From the NCBI GenBank assembly GCA_022824365.1, contig JAJEAA010000018.1, positions 248,001 to 312,000 of the forward strand: 64,000 nucleotides of DNA. The letters run 5' to 3'. The notes below the pieces were generated by a model. That model saw nothing but the letters and a program-made list of their open reading frames with translations. It did no database searches and was not told where the DNA came from. Source of the stretch: Anaerolineae bacterium. GTDB lineage: Bacteria; Chloroflexota; Anaerolineae; Aggregatilineales; Phototrophicaceae. Within the stretch, counting starts at the first letter, position 1. Each line of letters begins with the position of its first letter. Both the position numbers and the translations under genes were made by a program. This document shows positions 39,253-47,634 of this stretch, one piece after another.

Positions 39253-41787
39253 TCAGTCCGCCGAAGCGACCGCTTCCGCCACCCGGCTGATTGTCCCGCT
39301 GCATATCGACAAGGGGGCAGCCGCGTCCGTCATATGTCGCGGAAGCGCCACGGCGCCAGCGGCTATCTCGTCGCTTATTGTCACCCGCGCGCGCACGACC
39401 GAACCTCCGGCTGAAATGTCGATGGCATCGCCCTGAACGACGCCAAGCGCCTGCGCGTCAGCCGGATGGACGATGGCGTAAGGCGCCAGAATCCGCGGCT
39501 CCAGCAACAAGGACGGGCGGAAATTACGCTGCCGATTATAAAGTCGTGTGATCGGCATGATCAATACTTCAGCGTCGGCAGCAGCCACATCGTCGCTCTC
39601 GTCCAGATTAACGGGCTTGAGGGTCTTGCCATCGTCGGCAACCGTCGGGATCTGAATGCCGACGCCGCCGGTATTCGTGTAAGCGGTGCCGCCATAATAC
39701 TGATCGCGGCCGCCGACATCGGGGAACTGCCGCTTGACTTGCGCCAGCGCTTTGTAGCGCATTCCCTCGAAGACATTCACATTCTTGCTGATTTCCAGCA
39801 TCACCGCCGCCGCGGATGGTTTGAGATGGCTCATGCCCATTTCTTGCCGGATGCTGCCGAAGAGCTTCCAGGCCGGCAGCGCCTGCCCGACAGGACCTTG
39901 AGCCAGGTAGAAGCGCTGTACGCGCCGTTCGCCATTGACGTAGCTGCCATCGCGCTCGGCGAAGGTCTGGAGCGGCAGAACAAAATCGGCAAATTCCGAA
40001 ATGCCGTCATCAAAGAAATTGGCGTAAATCACGGTTTCAACCTGGCTGAGCCAAGCGCGCGCGGCCGGATCGTCATCGAGCAACTCGGCTTGCGACACGA
40101 TCAACACTTTGGGCGGGCTGGCCGCGATATCCAGGCTGGCTTGGGGCCTGAAACCCAGATAATGCAGCCCCATGCCGTTTGCGCCCGGCAAGGGCGAGAG
40201 CAAGCCGCTATTCCGCCGGCCGGCATGACCGCTATCGATCAATAAGTTGCGGGCGGCTTGCGCCAGCGCCCGGCTGCCGGATAGGGTCAACCCGTCGGCG
40301 CCAGCAACGATCACAAGATTCTCCGCCGCGCTCAGGCGTTCCGCGATCTCCTTGTGCGACTTCTTGAGGTCGCGCATGACACCGACGGCTTCACCGGCGC
40401 CGTAGCGAATGGCGTCGCCTTCCACAACTCTGTCATTGCGCGCGCCTTGCAGGGCGAAATCTTCCAGCCGCGTATCGCGCGCGTTGGCGACGACCAGGTA
40501 GGCGCCACGATCCTGCGCCTGTTTCAAGCGCAGACGCCAAATCGGCACTTCCTCCTCCAGGTCACAGGCGATTACCAGTATGGCATCGCCTTTGCCCAAC
40601 TGACCCAGGTTCGCGCCGAAGCCTAGACCGACTTCGGCAACCGCTTCCGCGCCGCCATGCGTCGGGGGCCAAGCTCCCAACCGAGAACCGCCGAGCCCTT
40701 CCATCAGCCGACGCAATTCCCACAAGTCTTCGTTCGACATGCCGCTGCCGGCGATCGCGGCCACATCGCCGCCCGCGTCTCGCAAGATCTGGGCGATCTC
40801 AGAAACAGCGCTATCCCAGTTCGAGTCACGCAGAGCATCGCCTGTTCTGACCTGCGGCGCGCCCAGCCGATCCTCGCTACGCGTGAAATGGTGCCCGAAG
40901 CGGGTCTTGTCGCTGATCCAGATTTCGTTGACCAGTTCATTCTGCCGCGGCATCACTCGCTTAATAAGCGCCTTGCCGCCAAAGTCGCGATCCAGGCGCA
41001 TGCTTAACGTGATGTTCTCTCCGGCGGCGTCCCAGGGCGAGATGCTCGGCACGTCTGTCAGTTCCCAGGGCCGCGCGCCAAAGCGAAAATCCGCCGTGGT
41101 CAATGCGCCGACCGGGCATATATCGGTGGTGTTGCCGCTGAAATAGGTATCAAACCCCGGATCGGAATTGGTGATGATTTGCAGCCGCCGTCCACGTTCA
41201 TGGAAAGCCAGCACATCATCCCCGACTATCTCATCCTGGAAGCGAACACAGCGCGCGCATTGAATGCAGCGCTCTTGATCCAGAAAGATGAGGTCGCCGA
41301 GCGGATAATGTTTCTCCAATAATTGCTTGTCTTCAAAATACATTCTTGATGCTTGCGGACCGTGCCGCATCGTCAAGTTCTGCAGCGGACACTCGCCGCC
41401 CTTGTCACAAATGGGACAGTCCAACGGGTGGCTGCTGAGCAGGAACTCCAGCACATCGTTACGCGCGTCAATCACTTGCTGCGTATTCGTCTTGATATGC
41501 ATGCCATCGCTGACGGTCGTGGTGCAAGCCGTCTGCAATTTGGGGAAGTAGCGGATTTGTGGCGAGCCGTCGTCATTGAGCGCAATATCACCGGTGGCGC
41601 GATCTCTCGCCGGTGTGCCCAATTCCACCAGGCACATCCGGCACATGCCCACCGGGTCCATCTTGGGATGATAGCAGAAGACCGGGATGTCGTTGCCGGC
41701 GTGCCACTTCGCGGCATCCACCAGATTCGACCCGGCTGCTACTTCATAATCTGTCCCATCGATGTTGATCTTCACCGTATCGGACAT
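39253..41787 (-). CDS. nuoG: NADH-quinone oxidoreductase subunit G
   Basis: CYHPKMDPVGMCRMCLVE, HPLDCPICDKGGECPLQ, CIQCARCVRFQDEIVG. Confidence 0.96.
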   Translation of the reverse strand: MSDTVKINIDGTDYEVAAGSNLVDAAKWHAGNDIPVFCYHPKMDPVGMCRMCLVELGTPARDRATGDIALNDDGSPQIRYFPKLQTACTTTVSDGMHIKTNTQQVIDARNDVLEFLLSSHPLDCPICDKGGECPLQNLTMRHGPQASRMYFEDKQLLEKHYPLGDLIFLDQERCIQCARCVRFQDEIVGDDVLAFHERGRRLQIITNSDPGFDTYFSGNTTDICPVGALTTADFRFGARPWELTDVPSISPWDAAGENITLSMRLDRDFGGKALIKRVMPRQNELVNEIWISDKTRFGHHFTRSEDRLGAPQVRTGDALRDSNWDSAVSEIAQILRDAGGDVAAIAGSGMSNEDLWELRRLMEGLGGSRLGAWPPTHGGAEAVAEVGLGFGANLGQLGKGDAILVIACDLEEEVPIWRLRLKQAQDRGAYLVVANARDTRLEDFALQGARNDRVVEGDAIRYGAGEAVGVMRDLKKSHKEIAERLSAAENLVIVAGADGLTLSGSRALAQAARNLLIDSGHAGRRNSGLLSPLPGANGMGLHYLGFRPQASLDIAASPPKVLIVSQAELLDDDPAARAWLSQVETVIYANFFDDGISEFADFVLPLQTFAERDGSYVNGERRVQRFYLAQGPVGQALPAWKLFGSIRQEMGMSHLKPSAAAVMLEISKNVNVFEGMRYKALAQVKRQFPDVGGRDQYYGGTAYTNTGGVGIQIPTVADDGKTLKPVNLDESDDVAAADAEVLIMPITRLYNRQRNFRPSLLLEPRILAPYAIVHPADAQALGVVQGDAIDISAGGSVVRARVTISDEIAAGAVALPRHMTDAAAPLSICSGTISRVAEAVASAD

Positions 41788-41828
41788 TCATGCCTCCACA
41801 TTACCATCTCGGCTACTCGACGCCAAAG

Positions 41829-42170
41829 TCAGAGGCGCCGCTGCGCCATTCTCAAGCCATGTAGCGCGCGGTCGCGCATCACTTGCTCTATGATGAGCCA
41901 GCCCTTGGCAGCGTCAAATTTCTCCGCCAGAGCAAGCGCCCCCTCAAAATCCGCTTTCGCCCGCTCGTACTCGCCACGCTCCAGATAAAGCTCGCCGCGC
42001 AAAACCACAGGCGTAATCGAGGCGGGCATTTCGTCAATGGCTGCGCTTACATCGCGGAGCCGGCGATAGAACTCGCGCTCGCGCTCCAAACGCGACCGGA
42101 AGACAGATCGAAGCAGTCGGCTCAAAACGCCAGGTCGGTTCGCGCTTCCGCGTTCAGTCAGATCTTGCAT
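41829..42170 (-). CDS. Small TPR-like protein embedded in the nuo operon
   Basis: 113 aa; ITPVVLRGELYLERGEYERAKADFEGALALAEKFD TPR signature; nuoF stop (42174) and this start are 3 nt apart. Confidence 0.75.
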   Translation of the reverse strand: MQDLTERGSANRPGVLSRLLRSVFRSRLEREREFYRRLRDVSAAIDEMPASITPVVLRGELYLERGEYERAKADFEGALALAEKFDAAKGWLIIEQVMRDRALHGLRMAQRRL

Positions 42171-42173
42171 GCC

Positions 42174-43430
42174 TCAGCCCTGCGCCTGCACATGCTGCGC
42201 AAAATCATCGGGAAAGTGACGGATCGTATGGATGATTGGGTTAGCGGCGAAATCGCCCAAGGCACAGAGCGTCGTGCCAGCCATATTCTCCGCCACATCG
42301 GCGATGCGTTTGACATCATCCGGCGAACCGCGGCCGTCCAATATGCGATCAATCACTTTATCCAGCCAGTAGGTCCCTTCACGGCAAGGCGTACATTTGC
42401 CGCAGCTCTCGTGCTTGAAGAACTTGGTCACTTTGGACGCGACCCAGGTCATATCCACGGTCTCGTCCATAATGATGATGGAGGCCGAGCCGATGATTGT
42501 CCCGATTTTTTCGGCGTCTTCATAGCTCATCGGCGTATCCAGCACTTCGTCGGTCAAGGGCACGATGGGGCCCGACCCGCCGGATGGCAGCATCGCTTTG
42601 AAAGGGCGGTCTTCATGCAGCGGTCCGCCGGCATGTTCGTAAAGCAATTCGCGGAATGTTGTGCCCATCGACAACTCATAATTGCCCGGTTTCTTCACGT
42701 GACCGCTGACACAATAGATTTTGTTGCCGGCGCTCTGCTCCGTGCCGATAGCCTTGAAAGCCTCAGCGCCGTCAGTGAGAATGAAGGGTACATTGGCCAA
42801 GGTCTCGACATTGTTGACGACGGTCGCTTCCTTGTACAAGCCGCCGCCCTTCTGCGCCGGAAAGGGCGGTCGCACGCGCGGTTGCCCCAGGTAGCCTTCC
42901 AAGCTGTTGAGAAGCGCGCTCTCTTCGCCGCAGATATAAGCGCCGGCGCCGAGATGCGTATAAACTTCGCAATCGTAGCCCGAGCCCATGATATTCTTGC
43001 CGACATAACCCTTTTCGCGCAGCGCTTCAATACAGGCATCCAGTTGGTCGCCAATATCCCAGAACTCGCCGCGCAAGTAAATGTAAACCGCCTTCGCCTG
43101 AATCGCGTAAGCGCAGATCAGAGAGCCCTCGATGAGCTGATAGGGATTCTCCTCCATGATCTCGCGATCTTTGAAGGTGCCGGTTTCGCTCTCGTCCGCG
43201 TTGACGGTGACATATTTGATCGGCTCGTGCTGCGGTATAAAGCTCCACTTCACGCCTGTGGGAAAACCCGCGCCGCCCCGGCCGCGCAAGCCAGAGGCTT
43301 TTACGATGTCTATGACTTCAGACGGTTTCAGCGCCAGAGACTTCTTAAGACCAGCGAAGCCGCCATGCGCCTCGTATACATCAAGCTGCTTGATATTGGC
43401 AATTTCGCGTCCGCGCAAGAGAATGTGCAT
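42174..43430 (-). CDS. nuoF: NADH-quinone oxidoreductase subunit F
   Basis: GLRGRGGAGFPTGVKWSFIP, ESCGKCTPCREGTYWL; start set at MHILLRGRE (43430) to avoid overlap with nuoE. Confidence 0.97.
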   Translation of the reverse strand: MHILLRGREIANIKQLDVYEAHGGFAGLKKSLALKPSEVIDIVKASGLRGRGGAGFPTGVKWSFIPQHEPIKYVTVNADESETGTFKDREIMEENPYQLIEGSLICAYAIQAKAVYIYLRGEFWDIGDQLDACIEALREKGYVGKNIMGSGYDCEVYTHLGAGAYICGEESALLNSLEGYLGQPRVRPPFPAQKGGGLYKEATVVNNVETLANVPFILTDGAEAFKAIGTEQSAGNKIYCVSGHVKKPGNYELSMGTTFRELLYEHAGGPLHEDRPFKAMLPSGGSGPIVPLTDEVLDTPMSYEDAEKIGTIIGSASIIIMDETVDMTWVASKVTKFFKHESCGKCTPCREGTYWLDKVIDRILDGRGSPDDVKRIADVAENMAGTTLCALGDFAANPIIHTIRHFPDDFAQHVQAQG

Positions 43431-43477
43431 AATCCCCTTCAGTTCCGTAACCCTCGTCCAAGCGGCGCAACGCCGGC

Positions 43478-43984
43478 TTAACGATGCCCGTTTGAGGCGC
43501 CCGCCGCTTCCTGCCGCCATTTCGACAGCAGGTCGCGCATTTTGTCTTGATCGAGATTCTCAACATAATGAAAGTTGCATTGCAGCATCGGCGCTTTATC
43601 ACAAGCGGCCAGGCACATCACATGTTCAACCGTGAACATGCCATCCGCGCTCGTCCCGCCTTCTTCGACTTGCAACTCTTCTTTAAGCCAGGCGTGAAAT
43701 TCATCCGCGCCTTTTAGGGCGCAGGGCAAATCGGTGCAAACTTGCAGCCAATACTTGCCCTTCGGCTTTTCTGAATACATCGTATAAAAGCCGGCGATCG
43801 ACTTGACTTGCGTCGGATCCAGATTAAGGATCTGCGCGACTTCCTTAATGCCTTCGGGATTCACCCAACCGTATTCTTCCTGCGCGATATACAGCAGGGG
43901 CATGACCGCCGAGCGCTTCGTCTCGTATTTCGCCAGATGATGATTGATGCGCTCTTCGTATTTCGGATTGCCGATTATCGCCAT
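43478..43984 (-). CDS. nuoE: NADH-quinone oxidoreductase subunit E
   Basis: LLYIAQEEYGWVNPEGI, VCTDLPCALKGA, VMCLAACDKAPMLQ. Confidence 0.96.
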   Translation of the reverse strand: MAIIGNPKYEERINHHLAKYETKRSAVMPLLYIAQEEYGWVNPEGIKEVAQILNLDPTQVKSIAGFYTMYSEKPKGKYWLQVCTDLPCALKGADEFHAWLKEELQVEEGGTSADGMFTVEHVMCLAACDKAPMLQCNFHYVENLDQDKMRDLLSKWRQEAAGASNGHR

Positions 43985-44074
43985 TCCTACGTTCCTTCAT
44001 AAACGGATTCCCTGCCCTTCAGCGGGAATCCATCATTCAGCCCAAGATCTGAACCGCCAACATCCGCTTAATGC

Positions 44075-45343
44075 TTATCTATCGCAATCGCCCAAAACAA
44101 TATCAACGCTGCCGATGATCGCCACCATATCAGCCAATAAGTATCCTTTCGCCATCACTGGCAACGCGCTGATGTGGATGAAGGATGGCGTCTTGAAATG
44201 GACGCGCCGCGGTTTGTTCGCGCCGGCGCCGTGAATGTAACAGCCGATTTCGCCGCGGGGGCTCTCGATAGCGTTATAGATTTCCTCATCGGGGGCGTCA
44301 TAACCGTAAGTCCAAAGCTTGAAGTGGTGGATCACCGCCTCCATGCTCTGCCCCAACTCGCTGCGCAAGGGCGGGCAATACTTGCGATTTTCCGAGCGAT
44401 AGGGTCCCTTGACTGTTTCAAGCCGCGCCACCGCTTGATTCAAGATCTTCATGCTTTCGCGGAATTCATGGATGCGAATCAGGTAGCGATCATAAACATC
44501 GCCATGTTCGCCCAGCGGCACATTGAAATCGTATGTCTCATAACCCGAGTAAGGCTGCGCTTTGCGTAAATCCCAGTTTACGCCGCTGCCCCGCAAGGCC
44601 GGTCCGGTCAAGCCATAGGCGAGAGCGACATCCGGCTCGATAACGCCGACGCCTTGCGCCCGGTCTTTCCAAATCGGATTCTGCGTCAATAACGCTTCGT
44701 AGTCATCAACTTTCGCCGGGAAATCATTCAAGAATTGTTTGATCGTCGGCAAGAAGTCGTCCGGCACATCGCGCCAGACGCCACCTGGTCGAATATAGCT
44801 GCTCATCATGCGCTGGCCCGAGAGCATCTCGAACATGCCAAGGATGCGCTCGCGTTCGCGGAAAGCGTAAAGCAAGACGCTCATCGCGCCCATGTCAATG
44901 GCGTGTGTGCCCAGCCATACCAGGTGACTGGCGCAGCGAGCCAGCTCGAGGCAGACCACGCGAATTACCTGCCCCCGCTCCGGCACATCCAAATCCAGCA
45001 GCTTTTCCACCGCCGCCGCATAAGCCATATTGTTCGACATCGGCGAAAGGTAGTCCATGCGGTCCGTCAGCGGCAGCGCTTTCTCGTAGCTTTTGTCCTC
45101 AATCGATTTCTCGATGCCGGTATGGAGGAAGCCGATATCGGGCAAGCAGGAGACAATTTGCTCGCCGTCCAACTCCAGCAGCAGGCGAAGCACACCGTGA
45201 GTGCTCGGGTGATGCGGTCCCATATTGAGCAACATCGTCTCGCCGGTGATCGCGCGTTCGGACACCAGCCCGCGCAACTGATCGAGGCTGCCCTCCCAGC
45301 GGCGCTGCTCTTCTATGGATTGTGGCGCTGTTGCAACTGCCAT
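44075..45343 (-). CDS. nuoD: NADH-quinone oxidoreductase subunit D
   Basis: NMGPHHPSTHGVLRLLLELDGE, IGFLHTGIEKSIE, CYIHGAGANKPRRVHFKTPSF. Confidence 0.97.
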   Translation of the reverse strand: MAVATAPQSIEEQRRWEGSLDQLRGLVSERAITGETMLLNMGPHHPSTHGVLRLLLELDGEQIVSCLPDIGFLHTGIEKSIEDKSYEKALPLTDRMDYLSPMSNNMAYAAAVEKLLDLDVPERGQVIRVVCLELARCASHLVWLGTHAIDMGAMSVLLYAFRERERILGMFEMLSGQRMMSSYIRPGGVWRDVPDDFLPTIKQFLNDFPAKVDDYEALLTQNPIWKDRAQGVGVIEPDVALAYGLTGPALRGSGVNWDLRKAQPYSGYETYDFNVPLGEHGDVYDRYLIRIHEFRESMKILNQAVARLETVKGPYRSENRKYCPPLRSELGQSMEAVIHHFKLWTYGYDAPDEEIYNAIESPRGEIGCYIHGAGANKPRRVHFKTPSFIHISALPVMAKGYLLADMVAIIGSVDIVLGDCDR

Positions 45344-45357
45344 ATCGACCCCGAAAT

Positions 45358-45927
45358 CTAATCTGTGGCGAAGGGCTTGTGCTTGCGGATTTCCGCCTCG
45401 TTAAAAGAAAAGGCGACCGTTTCTTTGCCCAGCGGATAATCGCGCCGGTGCGGATGGCCGTACCAGTTGTCCGGCATCAAGAGCCGGCGTTGATCAGGGT
45501 GCCCTTCAAAGACGATTCCCATCATGTCCGCGATTTCACGCTCGAGCCAATTCGCCGACGGAAAGACCACCGTCGCCGTAGGCAGCCGCGGATCTTCTTC
45601 CTCCGCAAAAACCTTCACCCGCAAGCGGCGATTGTAAAGCATCGACAGAAGATGATATGAGACCGCAAAACGCTCGGGCCGATAATCGCCTGCATCGCCA
45701 GCAAAAAGCTCGCCATAATCGTTGGGATAATAATCGACCGCGCTCACATCCGAGAGCATATTGTAGACAAGCCCGGAACCAGCGCGCAGGAAATCCAGCA
45801 CATCGGTCGAGCGCGCCGCCTCGACAACAACGGTTGTTTCGCCGCGGAATTCCTTGACAAAGAGAATCGCCTCGCCGAAGGATTCGCGTAATACATCAAC
45901 CGGGTTGCGCGCCGCCGGTATTTCCAT
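45358..45927 (-). CDS. nuoC: NADH-quinone oxidoreductase subunit C
   Basis: ANWLEREIADMMGIVFEGHPDQRRLLMPDNWYGHPHRRDYPLG. Confidence 0.96.
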   Translation of the reverse strand: MEIPAARNPVDVLRESFGEAILFVKEFRGETTVVVEAARSTDVLDFLRAGSGLVYNMLSDVSAVDYYPNDYGELFAGDAGDYRPERFAVSYHLLSMLYNRRLRVKVFAEEEDPRLPTATVVFPSANWLEREIADMMGIVFEGHPDQRRLLMPDNWYGHPHRRDYPLGKETVAFSFNEAEIRKHKPFATD

Positions 45928-45970
45928 ACTCTCGCTTACCTCGTTGCCCCTATTCTCGGTCAGTCCAATC

Positions 45971-46453
45971 TTAAGCCCAATCGGCGATGCGTTCGCTCTT
46001 GACCTTTTCGTGCAGCGTCAAGATGCCGTGCAGCAATTGTTCCGGGCGTGGCGGACAACCGGCGATATAGACATCCACCGGGATGATCTCGTCAACCCCT
46101 TGCACAATGGCGTAGTTGTTGTAAACGCCGCCGCAAGAAGCGCAATCGCCCATCGAAATAACCCATTTCGGTTCCGCCATTTGGTCGTAAAGCTGCCGCA
46201 CGACCGGCGCCATTTTGCGCGTCAGGCGGCCCGATACAATCAGCAGATCCGCTTGACGCGGGGTCGCGCGATTCAACTCCATGCCGAAACGCGAAAGATC
46301 GTAACTCGAGGCTTGCGAACTCATGTATTCAATGGCGCAGCAGGCCAATCCAAATAGCAGGGGCCACATCGCGCCGGTTCGGCCCCAATTCACAGCCTGT
46401 TCCAAGGTGGTGGTGACAACACCCAAATTGCCCAGCTTTGAGCTTACTCCCAT
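45971..46453 (-). CDS. nuoB: NADH-quinone oxidoreductase subunit B
   Basis: [73 protein letters not shown]; start at 46453, overlapping nuoA. Confidence 0.96.
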   Translation of the reverse strand: MGVSSKLGNLGVVTTTLEQAVNWGRTGAMWPLLFGLACCAIEYMSSQASSYDLSRFGMELNRATPRQADLLIVSGRLTRKMAPVVRQLYDQMAEPKWVISMGDCASCGGVYNNYAIVQGVDEIIPVDVYIAGCPPRPEQLLHGILTLHEKVKSERIADWA

Positions 46454-46806
46454 TCCAAACCACCTTTCTTCCACTCGTAGACGAAGCCTACGATCAGAAT
46501 CACCGTGAAGACCGCCATGACCGCCAAGCCATAAACACCCAGGTCGCGCATGGATACCGCCCACGGCAAAAAGAAAATGACCTCAATATCGAAGATGATG
46601 AACAGGACGGCGACCAGGTAGAACTTGACCGGCAAACGGCGCGTCGCTGGACCAATCGGCTTCATGCCGCTCTCGTAGGGCACCGACTTGCGATAAGTTG
46701 GCCGCTGCGGACCCATCACTCGCGAGATGTTGGCGATGATAAGCGCGAGAATAGACGCTATGACAAGCAGCGCGGTGACGGGACCGAATTCCAGGATGGT
46801 CGACAT
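46444..46806 (-). CDS. nuoA: NADH-quinone oxidoreductase subunit A
   Basis: [45 protein letters not shown]. Confidence 0.96.
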   Translation of the reverse strand: MSTILEFGPVTALLVIASILALIIANISRVMGPQRPTYRKSVPYESGMKPIGPATRRLPVKFYLVAVLFIIFDIEVIFFLPWAVSMRDLGVYGLAVMAVFTVILIVGFVYEWKKGGLEWE

Positions 46807-46995
46807 CTGTTCTCAACCATTTGTGCTTTTTGTAACAATCCAAGCTGTAGTGAGACTAGCACACTATTTTGGCAAAATCAAGCAAGCTTGCGCTTGGTTT
46901 TCCGTAAATCTGACATTAAAGGAGCATTGCGCTTGGAACGCCGCATTGAACTCTCGAAGTTGGAAAAGCGAATTGAGACAATATCGATCGTCATA

Positions 46996-47053
46996 TATCA
47001 TAAAAATGATAAAAAAAATACCCTTGAAATTTTTAGACGAGTGGCGATAATAT
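46996..47053 (+). promoter_or_regulatory. Candidate promoter and operator of the three-gene operon
   Basis: Perfect palindrome TATCAT-AAAA-ATGATA (46996-47011), then TTGAAA (47024-47029) and AT-rich -10 options around GATAATAT (47046-47053, spacer 16-18). Confidence 0.45.
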
Positions 47054-47073
47054 CCATAAATATATTTGAGAGT

Positions 47074-47631
47074 ATGGAGCCGAAGATGCGAAAGAATGAA
47101 GATTCTCACTTCAAGAAAGATACCCTTGAAAGTTCGTTGCGCGTAGAGCGTGACAAATTGCAGCAGGAGATTAAGCAACTACGCAAAGAAATCGAGGCGA
47201 AGGAATCTCAGTGCCGAGCCAAAGAAGAGCGACTTGGACATGTACAAGCATTGCTTACCGATGAGCCGTCGGCGAGCAGCGGGCCGCCACCTAGACGACC
47301 CGGCGCAGAGCCGTCTTCGACACCAACGCCGCAGCTCCTGGAAATGGCGGAACAAGTCTTGCGCGAGCGTAAGGGAGAGCCGATGCACTACCGTGATCTA
47401 GCTGATGAAATGATGCAGCGGGGCGCGGTCATCTTGGGACAAGACCCTGCTGGCGCGCTGGTGTCGCGCATGACGCAAGATGACAATCGGCGGGCTGAAG
47501 AGGATAGGCGCTTCATCCGCCCCACCAGCAAGGGTTTCTATGCGCTGCGGGAAGATTATCCGGATGCGCGCAATGTGGGCGCGCGGCGGCATCGGAAGCG
47601 GTCGAACATAGCAACTGAAGGGAGCAAGTAG
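47074..47631 (+). CDS. Coiled-coil + HARE-HTH-like (winged helix) protein
   Basis: MEPKMRKNEDSHF... coiled coil LRVERDKLQQEIKQLRKEIEAKESQCRAKEERL, then LLEMAEQVLRERKGEPMHYRDLADEMMQRGAVILGQDPAGALVSRMTQDDNRRAEEDRRFIRPTSKGFYAL, resembling HARE-HTH. Start may be 47074 or 47086; the track ORF (46438) is over-extended into nuoA. Confidence 0.7.
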   Translation: MEPKMRKNEDSHFKKDTLESSLRVERDKLQQEIKQLRKEIEAKESQCRAKEERLGHVQALLTDEPSASSGPPPRRPGAEPSSTPTPQLLEMAEQVLRERKGEPMHYRDLADEMMQRGAVILGQDPAGALVSRMTQDDNRRAEEDRRFIRPTSKGFYALREDYPDARNVGARRHRKRSNIATEGSK

Positions 47632-47634
47632 GAC

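Noticed and set aside
41883-43481. 532-aa plus ORF
   Set aside because: Antisense to nuoF and the TPR gene; no recognisable domain.
46803-46900. nuoA promoter candidate (TTGATT-N17-TAGTCT on the minus strand)
   Set aside because: Weak match to consensus; not strong enough to list as a feature.
46438-47073. N-terminal 212 codons of the 397-aa plus ORF
   Set aside because: This part is antisense to nuoA and the promoter region; the plausible protein starts at 47074 or 47086.
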